A stretch of DNA of 64,000 nucleotides from contig NZ_SRUZ01000008.1 of assembly GCF_004791165.1 (NCBI RefSeq), forward strand, positions 187,397-251,396, given 5' to 3'. Below the pieces are notes generated by a model. That model did no database searches, was not told the origin of the DNA, and was given only the letters and a program-made list of their open reading frames with translations. How positions within the stretch are numbered: the stretch's first letter is position 1; each line of letters begins with the position of its first letter. This DNA comes from Mesorhizobium sp. M8A.F.Ca.ET.218.01.1.1 (GTDB lineage Bacteria; Pseudomonadota; Alphaproteobacteria; Rhizobiales; Rhizobiaceae). A program made the position numbers and the translations under genes. Positions 32,120 to 40,093 of the stretch are shown here, piece by piece.

Positions 32120-32452
32120 CTAACACTTACCCGCGACACGGGCCTTCTGAATGGCGTCCAACTCGCCCTTCAGCCTGGCGATTTCTGCCACGCGTTGTTT
32201 TGCGTTCTTGTCGCCCATGCTCCCGACTGGAAGCCCCAGCCAAAGGACGCCAGTGGCATCGTTGGAGGCAGTTCTGCTCTGAATGGCGGTTAGGTCGCCG
32301 AGTTTGCTGTTTGTGCTGAGTGCTCTGGCGGAGAGTTCGCTGCACGACAGGCCGCCATACGTTGTCGCCGCCGCGATGGGTTTGATGTCATTTGGTGGTG
32401 TAGCGCAGGAAGCCAGCCCAATAGACAGTATTAGAATTGCCTTGTATTTCAT
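32120..32452 (-). CDS. Small lipoprotein (cargo-like)
   Basis: Lipoprotein of 110 aa: MKYKAILILSIGLASCATPP with lipobox LASC, then a periplasmic domain with GGLSCSEL and GVLWLGLPVGSMGD, followed by a charged helix. Similar lipoproteins with the VGSM/VGSL motif occur widely in Hyphomicrobiales. GGGAGGGG precedes ATG 32452. As an envelope protein in an integrated element it may be a lysogenic-conversion or superinfection-exclusion gene; unproven. Confidence 0.62.
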   Translation of the reverse strand: MKYKAILILSIGLASCATPPNDIKPIAAATTYGGLSCSELSARALSTNSKLGDLTAIQSRTASNDATGVLWLGLPVGSMGDKNAKQRVAEIARLKGELDAIQKARVAGKC

Positions 32453-32501
32453 TATCCCCTCCCAAATCCCCGTATCAGCAGGCGCCCGACAGACAAGGAT
32501 G

Positions 32502-32945
32502 TCAACGAGCATTCCTCGCTGCATACTCTGTAGCCTTCTTTGCTCTGTATTCCGCTATCGCCGTTAGCTTCTTCGTACTGTGACTGCCCGGATCTTGCTC
32601 GGGTACATCCTCGCCGGCAGCGCGCCTCCGCTCTTCGTCATCAATCTTCTTTTCGAGGCGCTTGCCGAGCCACTCCCGCTCCTCGCCGTCCGGCCTTGCC
32701 AGCGTAAAACCCTGCGTCAGTCCGAAATACAGCCCGTAAAACTGTTTGATCAGAGGTACGGGTCGTCCTTGATGGAGCGCGTCAAAGCGCGGGAATCCGC
32801 TACGCTCGAGCACCGGAAGCGCATCGCGCTTCCATAGCGAGGCGTAATTCTTTCCGACGATCGCGACTGCGATTTCCAAGTCGCTGGCGAACAACGGCAG
32901 CTTGTCTAGGGCGTCGTTGGTGACGGTGCGGGGCTCTAAAGTCAT
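32502..32945 (-). CDS. Hypothetical regulator-like protein, 147 aa
   Basis: Start overlaps the stop of the HTH gene upstream (ATGA), so the two are coupled. N-terminal part NYASLWKRDALPVLERSGFPRFD looks like a winged-helix/AlpA-type recognition segment. The C-terminal third is charged with Glu/Arg and Lys (KRLEKKIDDEERRRAAGE). No firm family. Confidence 0.5.
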   Translation of the reverse strand: MTLEPRTVTNDALDKLPLFASDLEIAVAIVGKNYASLWKRDALPVLERSGFPRFDALHQGRPVPLIKQFYGLYFGLTQGFTLARPDGEEREWLGKRLEKKIDDEERRRAAGEDVPEQDPGSHSTKKLTAIAEYRAKKATEYAARNAR

Positions 32946-33250
32946 TTGCGCCCCGATCGACCAAGAACGATTTCGCGCGCCTTGGGCGAGACAGATTTCT
33001 TTCGCGAAAGCTCGATGAGGCTTTTGGTTAGGCGATATTCAGACGGCCCTGGTTTTATCGACGCCGACCTTGGCGACGTCGGCTCGACACGCAATGTGTC
33101 CTTGATGCCTTCGATGTCGGCACCGCTGAATAGCAGAGTGCGACCGCGCACCATGCAGAGGCCGTGTTGCCTGGCAAGCTTAGCGACGCCGCGGTTGGTG
33201 AGTCGCAAAATCTCAGAGGCTTCGGAAAGTGTTTTGAGTCTTTCTGTCAT
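32942..33250 (-). CDS. Excisionase/MerR-like HTH protein at the right end
   Basis: Protein of 102 aa with an N-terminal HTH_17-like pattern (KTLSEASEILRLTNRGVAKLARQHGL) and basic tail. A GACTCCTC/GAGGAGTC hairpin overlaps its RBS region (33249-33273), which may modulate translation. The operator shared with the left end sits 75 nt upstream. Likely regulates integration, excision or early genes. Confidence 0.58.
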   Translation of the reverse strand: MTERLKTLSEASEILRLTNRGVAKLARQHGLCMVRGRTLLFSGADIEGIKDTLRVEPTSPRSASIKPGPSEYRLTKSLIELSRKKSVSPKAREIVLGRSGRK

Positions 33251-33653
33251 TCACAAACGACTCCTCAAGATAGATGAGGAGTCCATATACTGATAATCGG
33301 CGTTTTTCTACTACCGCTTTTATTTTGACATTAAAGCGGTAAAGCGGTGACTGCTTATAGGCAAACAGAATTGCTTTCCCCGCGAGGGGATTATTATTGC
33401 AAATTTAGGGAATCAGGCGCAACTTTGTCAGCGGGTGTGGAAAACCCTGACTAGAATATATCCCGTCGCTTGCCGGCGACCGGATGAAGCGCGGCCCTTG
33501 CCGGGGCTTGGCGCATAGGATCGCCTTAGCAGGCCATCCTCACTCGGCGTAATATGCCGGGAGCGGATGGCTATGTCCAGCGGGAAACCGTAAAAGCGTC
33601 CGACCAGTTTCTAGCTGGTTTCCAACTCCCGGCTGCCGGCCGCGTGACCGGTA
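33251..33653. other. Right-end regulatory stretch
   Basis: About 400 nt without a confident gene. It contains three CCGCTTTA/AAAGCGG elements near 33313-33348 and GC-rich hairpin-forming segments between 33460 and 33640. A 40-aa frame at 33554-33676 has no RBS. A small structured RNA is possible but not demonstrable here. Confidence 0.35.
33325..33348. promoter_or_regulatory. Right-end operator TTGACATTA-N3-CGGTAAAGCGGT
   Basis: Same 24-nt layout as 17371-17394 (21 identities, only the three spacer bases differ). It is upstream of the divergent minus-strand HTH pair and faces the element's right end. Confidence 0.55.
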
Positions 33654-33689
33654 ATGGCTGTGGAAAGCCAAACTAGAAAGCAAAATCAA

Positions 33690-33875
33690 ATGACTGCAGA
33701 GGGTAAGGGGATAGTGGTTGGCGAGCTTGTGACCATCACCGCGGCTGTGATTGAGATCAAGATGGAGGAGGGGCGGCGCATGTGCCTGGCGCGATTCGAC
33801 CGTAACGGGGAATCTGTGGGCGAATGGTTTCGCGAGGACGAAGTGATCGGCCTGGGTTTTGACGACGGCGAGTAG
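33690..33875 (+). CDS. Small protein, 61 aa (73 aa if started at 33654)
   Basis: Reads MTAEGKGIVVGELVTITAAV then ending GLGFDDGE; beta-rich start, acidic end. It resembles the N terminus of the protein at 31110-31415. Neither start has a convincing RBS; AGAAAG precedes 33690. Last gene before attR. Function unknown. Confidence 0.4.
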   Translation: MTAEGKGIVVGELVTITAAVIEIKMEEGRRMCLARFDRNGESVGEWFREDEVIGLGFDDGE

Positions 33876-33888
33876 GGCCTAGGGCGCC

Positions 33889-33972
33889 GTGTTGCAACAA
33901 TGTTGCACGGAATAAATTGCAACACGTTGGAAAGCCCGGAAATCTGCGGGTTTCAGAGGCAACGTGTTGCAA
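33889..33972. repeat. GTGTTGCAA repeats near attR (candidate integrase arm sites)
   Basis: GTGTTGCAA at 33889-33897 and 33964-33972, its complement TTGCAACAC at 33917-33925, and a variant TGTTGCAC at 33901. A single GTGTTGCA also lies near attL (16129-16136). Clusters of short repeats beside att cores are typical arm-type integrase sites. Confidence 0.5.
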
Positions 33973-34024
33973 TCACTTAGGCGCCACTAAATCAGCTTAA
34001 CTCGCTGATTTCATTGGAGAATCT

Positions 34025-34054
34025 ATCAGGCCGAAGCGCGCACGTTGTGCTTGC
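34025..34054. repeat. attR core, 30-bp direct repeat
   Basis: Identical to attL at 16054-16083. It contains the stop codon and last nine codons of the corrinoid-protein gene, so that gene remains intact at this end. Confidence 0.9.
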
Positions 34055-34724
34055 GCTTCATGAAATCCTTGGCGGTCTCGACCGCCACCGCCGCGTCGCG
34101 GCAATAGGCGTCGGCGCCGACGGCCTTGCCGAATTCCTCGTTGAGCGGCGCGCCGCCAACCAGCACGACATAGTCGTCGCGGATGCCCTTTTCCTTCATC
34201 GTGTCGATGACGACCTTCATATAGGGCATGGTGGTGGTGAGCAGCGCCGACATGCCGATGATGTCGGGCTGATGCTGCTCGATCGCATCGAGATACTTCT
34301 CGACCGCATTGTTGATGCCGAGGTCGATGACGTCGAAGCCGGCGCCTTCCATCATCATGCCGACGAGGTTCTTGCCGATGTCGTGGATGTCGCCCTTGAC
34401 GGTGCCGATCACCATCTTGCCCTGCTTGGGCGCGCCGGTGGCGGCGAGCAGCGGACGCAGGATGAACATGCCGGCCTTCATGGCATTGGCCGACAGCAGC
34501 ACTTCGGGAACGAACAGGATGCCGTCGCGAAAATCCTCGCCGACGATACGCATGCCTTCGACCAGCGCCTCGGTCAGCACCTTGTAAGGAGCCCAGCCGC
34601 GCTCGAGCAGGATGCGCGTGCCTTCCTCGATCTCTTCCTTCAGACCGTCATAGAGATCGTCGTGCATCTGCTGCACCAACTCGTCGTCGGAAAGTTCAGA
34701 AAGGATGATCTCGTCGTCGGACAT
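34026..34724 (-). CDS. Corrinoid (B12)-binding methyltransferase protein
   Basis: Methyl carrier of 232 aa. The N-terminal helical cap domain covers about 10-95. The B12-binding Rossmann domain follows with GDIHDIGKNLV (D112-x-H114-x-x-G117; the His is the lower cobalt ligand) and later VGGAPLNEEFGKAVGADAY. This is the MtbC/MttC/MtgC-type layout. Divergent from the MttB-type gene, with which it should pair. The mobile element integrated over its 3' end without changing the protein, but its native terminator now lies some 18 kb away at 16001-16034. Confidence 0.92.
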   Translation of the reverse strand: MSDDEIILSELSDDELVQQMHDDLYDGLKEEIEEGTRILLERGWAPYKVLTEALVEGMRIVGEDFRDGILFVPEVLLSANAMKAGMFILRPLLAATGAPKQGKMVIGTVKGDIHDIGKNLVGMMMEGAGFDVIDLGINNAVEKYLDAIEQHQPDIIGMSALLTTTMPYMKVVIDTMKEKGIRDDYVVLVGGAPLNEEFGKAVGADAYCRDAAVAVETAKDFMKRKHNVRASA

Positions 34725-35013
34725 TTTAATCCCAGCTCCTCACGGCATCGCGACTGTGTCGCAAGGCACAAAATAATGGCGTTCATACCTAACCCGCAAC
34801 GGGCGGGTATCCATAGCTGATTTGCGACTTCCCGCAAAAGGAAAGCGACTGGAAAATCTATCGGATTTCTTGTCGATTTTGCGACAGGCGTTGGCGCGGA
34901 CGGGCCGTTTCGAATAGGGTGCATGGCTACGATCCGGCGAAAGCCGCGCCATGCGGCCGCAACGGTTACGGACCGGCCATAGTCAGGCAGGCCATATTCA
35001 GGGAAGAGCGATC
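34725..35013. promoter_or_regulatory. Divergent promoter region between corrinoid protein and MttB
   Basis: Contains GCGAC-N3-GTCGC at 34750-34762, TTTGCGAC at 34821-34828, AAAGCGAC near 34843 and TTTTGCGAC near 34878. These look like half-sites of the palindrome upstream of the GlxA and MetV/MetF units, although spacing differs. Coordinate control of the two halves of the pathway is a reasonable inference. Confidence 0.45.
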
Positions 35014-36588
35014 ATGAGCGAACACGCGGCAGTCGACCAGGAAGCGTCCAACGCGCGGCGTGGGCGCGGCGCCAGCGGTGGAGCGGCGGCCCGCCGGGCC
35101 GCGCGTTCCGGCGGCGGTCCCGGCACCCAGCTCACCTACATCAAGCGCAAGATCAACGTCTACGAGGTGCTGAACGAGGAAGGTCTGGCGCTGATCGAGA
35201 AGAACACCGACACGGTGCTGGAGGAGATCGGCATCATTTTTCGCGATGACGCGGAAGCGCTGCAATTGTGGAAAGAGGCCGGCGCCGACGTCAAGGGCGA
35301 GCGCGTGCATTTTCCCAAAGGGCTCTGCCGTTCGCTCTTGAAGACCGCGCCGTCCATCTACACCCAGCATGCCCGCAATTCGGAGCGCTCGGTGCAGATC
35401 GGCGGCAATGCGACCGTGTTCGCGCCGGTCTATGGCCCACCCTTCGTGCGTGATCTGGACGGCGTCAGGCGCTATGCGACGATCGAGGATTTCCAGAATT
35501 TCGTCAAGCTCGCCTATATGGCGCCGTCGATCCACCATTCGGGCGGCACGGTGTGCGAGCCGGTCGACGTGCCGGTCAACAAGCGCCATCTCGACATGGT
35601 CTACGCGCACATCAAATATTCCGACAAGCCGTTCATGGGTTCGGTGACCGCGCCGGAGCGCGCCGAGGACACGGTGGCGATGGCCAAGCTGGTGTTCGGC
35701 GACGATTTCGTCGAGAACAACACGGTGCTGACCAGCCTGATCAACGCAAACTCGCCGATGGTGTTCGACGAGACCATGCTTGGCGCCCTGAAAGTCTATT
35801 CGCGGCATAACCAGGCCTGCATCGTCACGCCGTTCATCCTCGCCGGCGCGATGAGCCCGGTGACGGTCGCCGGTACGCTGACGCAGGTGCTGGCCGAAGT
35901 GCTGGCCGGCGCATCGTTCACGCAGCTGATCCGTCCGGGCGCCCCGGTGCTGTTCGGCACCTTCGCCTCGTCGATATCGATGCAGTCGGGCGCGCCGACT
36001 TTCGGCACGCCGGAACCGTCGCTGGTCTCCTATGGAGCAGCGCAACTCGCCCGCCGCCTCGGACTGCCGTTCCGTACCGGCGGCTCGCTCTGCGCGTCCA
36101 AGGTTCCGGATGCACAGGCAGCCTATGAGAGCGCCAACACGCTGAACTCGACGATTCTCGCCGGCACCAATTTCGTGCTGCATTCGGCCGGCTGGCTCGA
36201 GGGCGGGCTGGCGTCCTGCTACGAAAAATTCATGATGGATATCGACCAGCTCGGCATGCAGCAGAAATTCTGCGAAGGCGTCGACCTGTCGGAAAACGGC
36301 CAGGCGATGGATGCCATTCGCCAGGTCGGCCCGGGCAGCCACTATCTCGGCTGCGACCATACCCAGGCCAATTTCCAGACCGCCTTCTACCGCTCGTCGA
36401 TCGCCGACAACAACTCCTATGAGCAGTGGCTGGCCGAAGGCCAGAAGACCGCCCCGCAGCGTGCCAACGATCTCGCCCGCCGCTGGCTGGAGGCTTACGA
36501 GGCGCCGCACCTTGATGAAGGCATCGACGAAGCCCTGAAGGACTTCATCGCCAAGAAGAAAGGGTCGATGCCCGACGCCTTCACCTGA
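35014..36588 (+). CDS. MttB-superfamily methyltransferase (non-pyrrolysine), copy 1
   Basis: Protein of 524 aa of the trimethylamine-methyltransferase superfamily; it would transfer a methyl group from a quaternary amine or related compound to the corrinoid protein encoded divergently. The frame has no internal amber codon, so it belongs to the non-Pyl (MtgB-like) group rather than true MttB. Recognisable segments are VLEEIGIIFRDD, HSGGTVCEPVDVP, SLINANSPMVFDETM, SAGWLEGGLASCYEKF and GPGSHYLGCDHT. A disordered Gly/Arg-rich N terminus covers about 1-45. RBS GGGAAGAG before ATG 35014. Substrate candidates are glycine betaine, proline betaine, carnitine and related compounds; not determined. Confidence 0.88.
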   Translation: MSEHAAVDQEASNARRGRGASGGAAARRAARSGGGPGTQLTYIKRKINVYEVLNEEGLALIEKNTDTVLEEIGIIFRDDAEALQLWKEAGADVKGERVHFPKGLCRSLLKTAPSIYTQHARNSERSVQIGGNATVFAPVYGPPFVRDLDGVRRYATIEDFQNFVKLAYMAPSIHHSGGTVCEPVDVPVNKRHLDMVYAHIKYSDKPFMGSVTAPERAEDTVAMAKLVFGDDFVENNTVLTSLINANSPMVFDETMLGALKVYSRHNQACIVTPFILAGAMSPVTVAGTLTQVLAEVLAGASFTQLIRPGAPVLFGTFASSISMQSGAPTFGTPEPSLVSYGAAQLARRLGLPFRTGGSLCASKVPDAQAAYESANTLNSTILAGTNFVLHSAGWLEGGLASCYEKFMMDIDQLGMQQKFCEGVDLSENGQAMDAIRQVGPGSHYLGCDHTQANFQTAFYRSSIADNNSYEQWLAEGQKTAPQRANDLARRWLEAYEAPHLDEGIDEALKDFIAKKKGSMPDAFT

Positions 36589-36730
36589 AAGGAGCCCGAG
36601 TCAGGCGGGGCTAAAGTCGCCAACATCATCCACAAGGAAGTCTGGCGGAGCGCGTTCTCCGATCCGGACCGGAAGGGATGATTCTTGCCGACGCCGCCGC
36701 TATTCTCCGGGCGGGCGGTCGGAGATCGAG

Positions 36731-37180
36731 ATGGGTCGAAAGGCATTGAGGGGGATCGCGGCTGATGTCGCCGCGTCATTCATCAGCCGCAACAACGACG
36801 CCGATGGTTATTGGGCCATCGGCAAACTTCACGCGCACGCACGAGAGCACTCTACGGCCAAAATCCTGATTGACTTATCAGGCCAGTTATCAGGTACGTT
36901 GTCGGAATTCGCTTCGATAGCCGCCAAATACCGGTCAATGATCGAAACTCAAACTGCCGCAAAGGGTCTTCGGGTTTGTTCTAGCCAAATTGAAATTGAG
37001 TTCGATCTCCCGAAAACCAGGCAGTGCTCGGCGGACGAAACCGGATACACGTGCGCTGTGATGATCGTTGACGACCGAGGACAAGCTTGGATTCGCAAGG
37101 TCTACGGCTGTTCTCACCCGCACGATCCAAAACGAGAGCGACGCAGTTCGCGAGCTAAAAGCGAAGCTGAAGCCCGATGA
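36731..37180 (+). CDS. Hypothetical protein, 149 aa
   Basis: Soluble protein with N-terminal helices (ADVAASFISRNNDADGYWAIGKL), a central part with three Cys (VCSSQIEIEF, RQCSADETGYTCAV) and a basic tail. CGGAGA precedes the ATG. Its stop overlaps the following start (ATGA). Codon use is less GC-rich than neighbours, which may indicate acquisition. No family recognised. Confidence 0.5.
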   Translation: MGRKALRGIAADVAASFISRNNDADGYWAIGKLHAHAREHSTAKILIDLSGQLSGTLSEFASIAAKYRSMIETQTAAKGLRVCSSQIEIEFDLPKTRQCSADETGYTCAVMIVDDRGQAWIRKVYGCSHPHDPKRERRSSRAKSEAEAR

Positions 37181-37857
37181 TCCGTAGCTATGATCATCTC
37201 AGCGGGGCCCTGGTCCGATATGGACTAATTGTCCGCGGCGGCTTCAATTTCGTCGATGGCGAAGACGTTCCCCTAGGCTCATCAGGCGTCCCAGCCAGGT
37301 CGGTGCTGCTGGTCGGGCAGGCGGGCGCGGCGCCGTGGCCGCACTTCCTGCGGTGGCGTGAGAAGCAGCCACCGTCCGCCATCAATCCGCTCGACACATG
37401 GTCGCGCGCGGTCATCGGCGCCGTTGCCGACGATTTCGGCGCGCGCGCTGTGTCGCCTTCGGACCGCCCGTATCTGCCGTTCCAGCGATGGGCGATGCGG
37501 GCCGAGGGGCTGAAACCGTCGCCGCTGGGGATCCTGATGCATCCGAAATATGGGCTCTGGCACGCCTATCGCGGCGCATTGCTGTTCGATCGGGAGATCG
37601 CGACCCCCGAAGCTGACGCAGCGATTCACCTTTGCGACGCATGCATCGAAAAACCCTGCCTAAAGTCCTGTCCAGTCGGCGCCTATTCGGTGGACGGCTT
37701 CGCGCACCAGGCGTGCCTGGCGCATGTGCGCGGCACGGATGGTGCGCCTTGCCGTGCCGGCGGCTGCCTCGACCGCAACGCCTGTCCCTACGGCGCTGAG
37801 CATCGCTATCCGGCCCATGTCCAGGCTTTCCACATGGCGGCGTTCGCCGGAGTATAG
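37177..37857 (+). CDS. 4Fe-4S ferredoxin-type protein (QueG-like C-terminal fold)
   Basis: Protein of 226 aa with two Cys groups: CDACIEKPCLKSCP (about 153-166) and Cys 180, 192, 197 and 203, enough for two 4Fe-4S clusters. The fold around the clusters resembles the ferredoxin part of epoxyqueuosine reductase, but the protein is too short for a complete QueG. In the neighbourhood of MttB, corrinoid and RACo genes it could supply electrons for corrinoid reduction; this is inference from location. Confidence 0.68.
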   Translation: MIRSYDHLSGALVRYGLIVRGGFNFVDGEDVPLGSSGVPARSVLLVGQAGAAPWPHFLRWREKQPPSAINPLDTWSRAVIGAVADDFGARAVSPSDRPYLPFQRWAMRAEGLKPSPLGILMHPKYGLWHAYRGALLFDREIATPEADAAIHLCDACIEKPCLKSCPVGAYSVDGFAHQACLAHVRGTDGAPCRAGGCLDRNACPYGAEHRYPAHVQAFHMAAFAGV

Positions 37858-37961
37858 GCATTCCTCCGAACCGCACGGAAACTTGACCGAGATCGGCAGG
37901 TTGCGGCTTGCCCTGGCGGGCGGCGCGGATATCTATCGCCTGGCAACCGGCGGAGCGCGCA

Positions 37962-38693
37962 ATGACGAAGCAGGACATCGAGATCAAGACCCTGGACGGC
38001 ACGGCGAAGGCACGGCTGTTTCGTCCAGCCTCGCCCGCCAGGGCCGGCATCATCATCTACATGGATATTTTCGGTCCGCGTCCGGTGCTCGACCAGATGG
38101 CCGAGCGCCTCGCGGGGCATGGCTATGCCGTGCTGGTGCCCGATCTCTTCTACCGCTATGCGCCGTATGGCCCGTTCGATCCCAAAACCGCCTTTGCCGA
38201 GGCAAAGACCAAGGCCCTGCTGTTGATGCTGAGCGGCGGCACGACGCAGGGCATGACCATCCGCGACGGCAGCGCCTTCCTCGATGCTCTGGCCGCCGAG
38301 AGGATCGCCGGACCTGTTGGTGTCGTCGGCTATTGCATGGGCGGCGCGCGGGCGCTCAACGCCGCCGCGACCTATCCCGACAGGATCCGGGCCGCCGCCA
38401 GTTTCCATGGCGGCAACCTCGCCAGCGATGCCGCCGACAGTCCGCACCGCAAGGCGGCTTCCATCAAGGCGCGCATCTATGTCGGTATGGCGGGCGTCGA
38501 CCGGAGCTTTCCGCCGGAACAGTCGACGAGGCTGGAAGAGGCGCTGCGGAATGCTGAAGTCGACCACACGATCGAGAATTATGTCGGCATGGCGCATGGC
38601 TGGTGTGTGCCCGACCATAGTGTCTTCAATGCAGCCGGTGCCGAGCGGCATTGGAAGCGATTGACGGATTTGTTCGCCGAAACGCTGGTCTGA
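37962..38693 (+). CDS. Dienelactone hydrolase family protein
   Basis: Alpha/beta hydrolase of 243 aa with the DLH triad: Cys 125 in GYCMGG, Asp 180 in GMAGVDRSF, and His 212 in GMAHGWC. GGAG precedes ATG 37962. The substrate could be a lactone or ester; families of this type have varied roles outside aromatic degradation. Not obviously part of the C1 pathway. Confidence 0.85.
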   Translation: MTKQDIEIKTLDGTAKARLFRPASPARAGIIIYMDIFGPRPVLDQMAERLAGHGYAVLVPDLFYRYAPYGPFDPKTAFAEAKTKALLLMLSGGTTQGMTIRDGSAFLDALAAERIAGPVGVVGYCMGGARALNAAATYPDRIRAAASFHGGNLASDAADSPHRKAASIKARIYVGMAGVDRSFPPEQSTRLEEALRNAEVDHTIENYVGMAHGWCVPDHSVFNAAGAERHWKRLTDLFAETLV

Positions 38694-38794
38694 GCCTTCG
38701 CCACCCTGTTGGCCGCGCGCCACATTGGAGGTATCAGGCGGATGACCGGCTCGCCCGCTAAAGCGGCGCGGGTCATGCGGGAACGATCAGCCTG

Positions 38795-39973
38795 ATGCAA
38801 TCCTATGATGTCGTGATCATTGGCGCCGGCGCCGCCGGATTGATGTGCGCCGTGGAGGCCGCCAAGCGCGGCCGTTCGGTGCTCATCCTCGATCATGCGG
38901 CGGCACCTGGCGAAAAGATCCGCATCTCCGGCGGCGGTCGGTGCAATTTCACCAACATCCATGCGAGCCCGAAGAATTTCATCTCGAGGAATCCGCATTT
39001 CTGCATCTCGGCGCTCAGCCGCTATACGCAGCGCGACTTCATTGCGCTCGTCGAACGCTACGGCATTGCCTATCACGAGAAGACACTGGGGCAGCTGTTT
39101 TGTGACGGCTCGGCGCGCCAGATCATCGACATGCTGGTCTCGGAAATGCAGGGCAGGGGCGCCGAGCTGGTATTGTCGACTTCCGTCGAGACCGTCAGCA
39201 AAACCGAGGAAGGATTTGAACTCAGGCTTTCCACCGGCTCGGTCTCTTGCCGGTCCTTGGTGGTGGCCTGTGGCGGCAAGTCGATCCCCAAGATGGGCGC
39301 GACGGGCTTCGGCTACGAACTTGCCGATCGGTTTGGCCTTGCCGTCGTCGAAACACGGCCTGCCCTGGTGCCGCTGACCTTCGATGCAAAAACGCTCGAG
39401 CGGCTTTCGCCCCTGGCCGGGAACGCCGTCGACGCCGAGATTGCCTGCGGCAGGGCGCGGTTTTCCGAGGCGATGCTGTTCACGCATCGCGGCGTAAGCG
39501 GGCCATCCATCCTGCAAATCTCCTCCTACTGGCGCGAGGGTGATGAAATCCGCATCGCCATGCTGCCGGGCACGGATGTGGCTGAGCTCGTCCGCGTCGC
39601 CAAGCGCGGCAATGGCCGGCAAGCGGTGCAGACGGTGCTGGCAAATCACTTGCCGAAACGGCTTGCCCAGGCGATAGCCGAGCGAACCGGGCTCGACGGC
39701 AATCTTGCCGATCTTTCCGAGGCCCAGATCAAAACCATCGAGGCCGCGGTCAACGACTGGCGCATCAAGCCAGCCGGGTCAGAGGGCTACCGTACGGCGG
39801 AAGTGACGCTCGGCGGGGTGGACACCAACGGGCTCGACCAGAAGACCATGCGGGCGAAATCGATACCTGGTCTGTTCTTCATCGGCGAGGTCGTCGACGT
39901 CACCGGCTGGCTCGGCGGCTATAATTTCCAGTGGGCATGGTCGTCGGGCTGGGCGGCGGGCCAGGCGTGTTGA
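38795..39973 (+). CDS. BaiN/HI0933-family FAD-dependent flavoprotein
   Basis: Flavoprotein of 392 aa with an N-terminal Rossmann motif (VVIIGAGAAGLMCAVEAAKRG), the family hallmark ISGGGRCNFTN near 45-55, and the C-terminal FAD-contact GLFFIGEVVDVTGWLGGYN. The family includes bile-acid oxidoreductase BaiN, but the role in most bacteria is unknown. The stop codon lies within an intergenic palindromic repeat. Confidence 0.87.
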   Translation: MQSYDVVIIGAGAAGLMCAVEAAKRGRSVLILDHAAAPGEKIRISGGGRCNFTNIHASPKNFISRNPHFCISALSRYTQRDFIALVERYGIAYHEKTLGQLFCDGSARQIIDMLVSEMQGRGAELVLSTSVETVSKTEEGFELRLSTGSVSCRSLVVACGGKSIPKMGATGFGYELADRFGLAVVETRPALVPLTFDAKTLERLSPLAGNAVDAEIACGRARFSEAMLFTHRGVSGPSILQISSYWREGDEIRIAMLPGTDVAELVRVAKRGNGRQAVQTVLANHLPKRLAQAIAERTGLDGNLADLSEAQIKTIEAAVNDWRIKPAGSEGYRTAEVTLGGVDTNGLDQKTMRAKSIPGLFFIGEVVDVTGWLGGYNFQWAWSSGWAAGQAC

Positions 39974-40008
39974 TATTCAGGTGAGGCCGGCCTGACCTGA
40001 ATCTCAAC
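39969..40008. repeat. Intergenic palindromic repeat, short copy
   Basis: Arms GTTGATATTCAGGT and ACCTGAATCTCAAC (13 of 14 paired), separated by 12 GC-rich bases. The same arms bound a longer element at 42935-43099. Rhizobial genomes carry many RIME-like palindromes of this sort. Confidence 0.7.
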
Positions 40009-40093
40009 CTGCCCCTAGCTGCAAAAGGCCCTGTTCGAAAAAAATCTTTCCATCACCCCAAGGATTAGCCATTAGCCTTCGTCCAACAGGCAA

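Larger units (their letters stand above)
16054..34054. mobile_element. Integrated cf-PICI-like phage satellite (capsid and packaging genes, no tail or lysis module)
   Basis: An element of 17,971 bp (one att copy counted) bounded by 30-bp perfect direct repeats. Left to right: integrase (minus), AlpA/Xis-like HTH, small genes, replication protein with iteron-like repeats, HTH, portal, protease, capsid, accessory head protein, HNH nuclease, secreted cargo protein, connector, TerS, TerL, HTH, tailspike-like protein, small proteins, lipoprotein and two regulator-like genes near the right end. No tape measure, tail tube, baseplate, holin, endolysin or portal-to-tail completion genes beyond one connector are seen. 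The size and content fit capsid-forming phage-inducible islands; a prophage that lost its tail genes is the alternative. Confidence 0.75.

Noticed and set aside
33554..33676. 40-aa gene in the right-end regulatory stretch
   Set aside because: No RBS and GC-rich hairpin-forming sequence more consistent with noncoding DNA.
16054..34054. Complete functional temperate prophage
   Set aside because: No tail tube, tape measure, baseplate or lysis genes in the 18 kb between att sites.
34014..34820. Plus-strand frame over the corrinoid-protein gene
   Set aside because: Antisense frame; the minus strand has the unmistakable DxHxxG corrinoid motif.
35014..36588. Pyrrolysine-type MttB
   Set aside because: Both MttB-family genes read through without an in-frame amber codon, so the non-pyrrolysine group is the correct placement.
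37177..37857. Complete QueG epoxyqueuosine reductase
   Set aside because: The protein is 226 aa and lacks the length and cobalamin-binding part of QueG; only the ferredoxin-like region matches.
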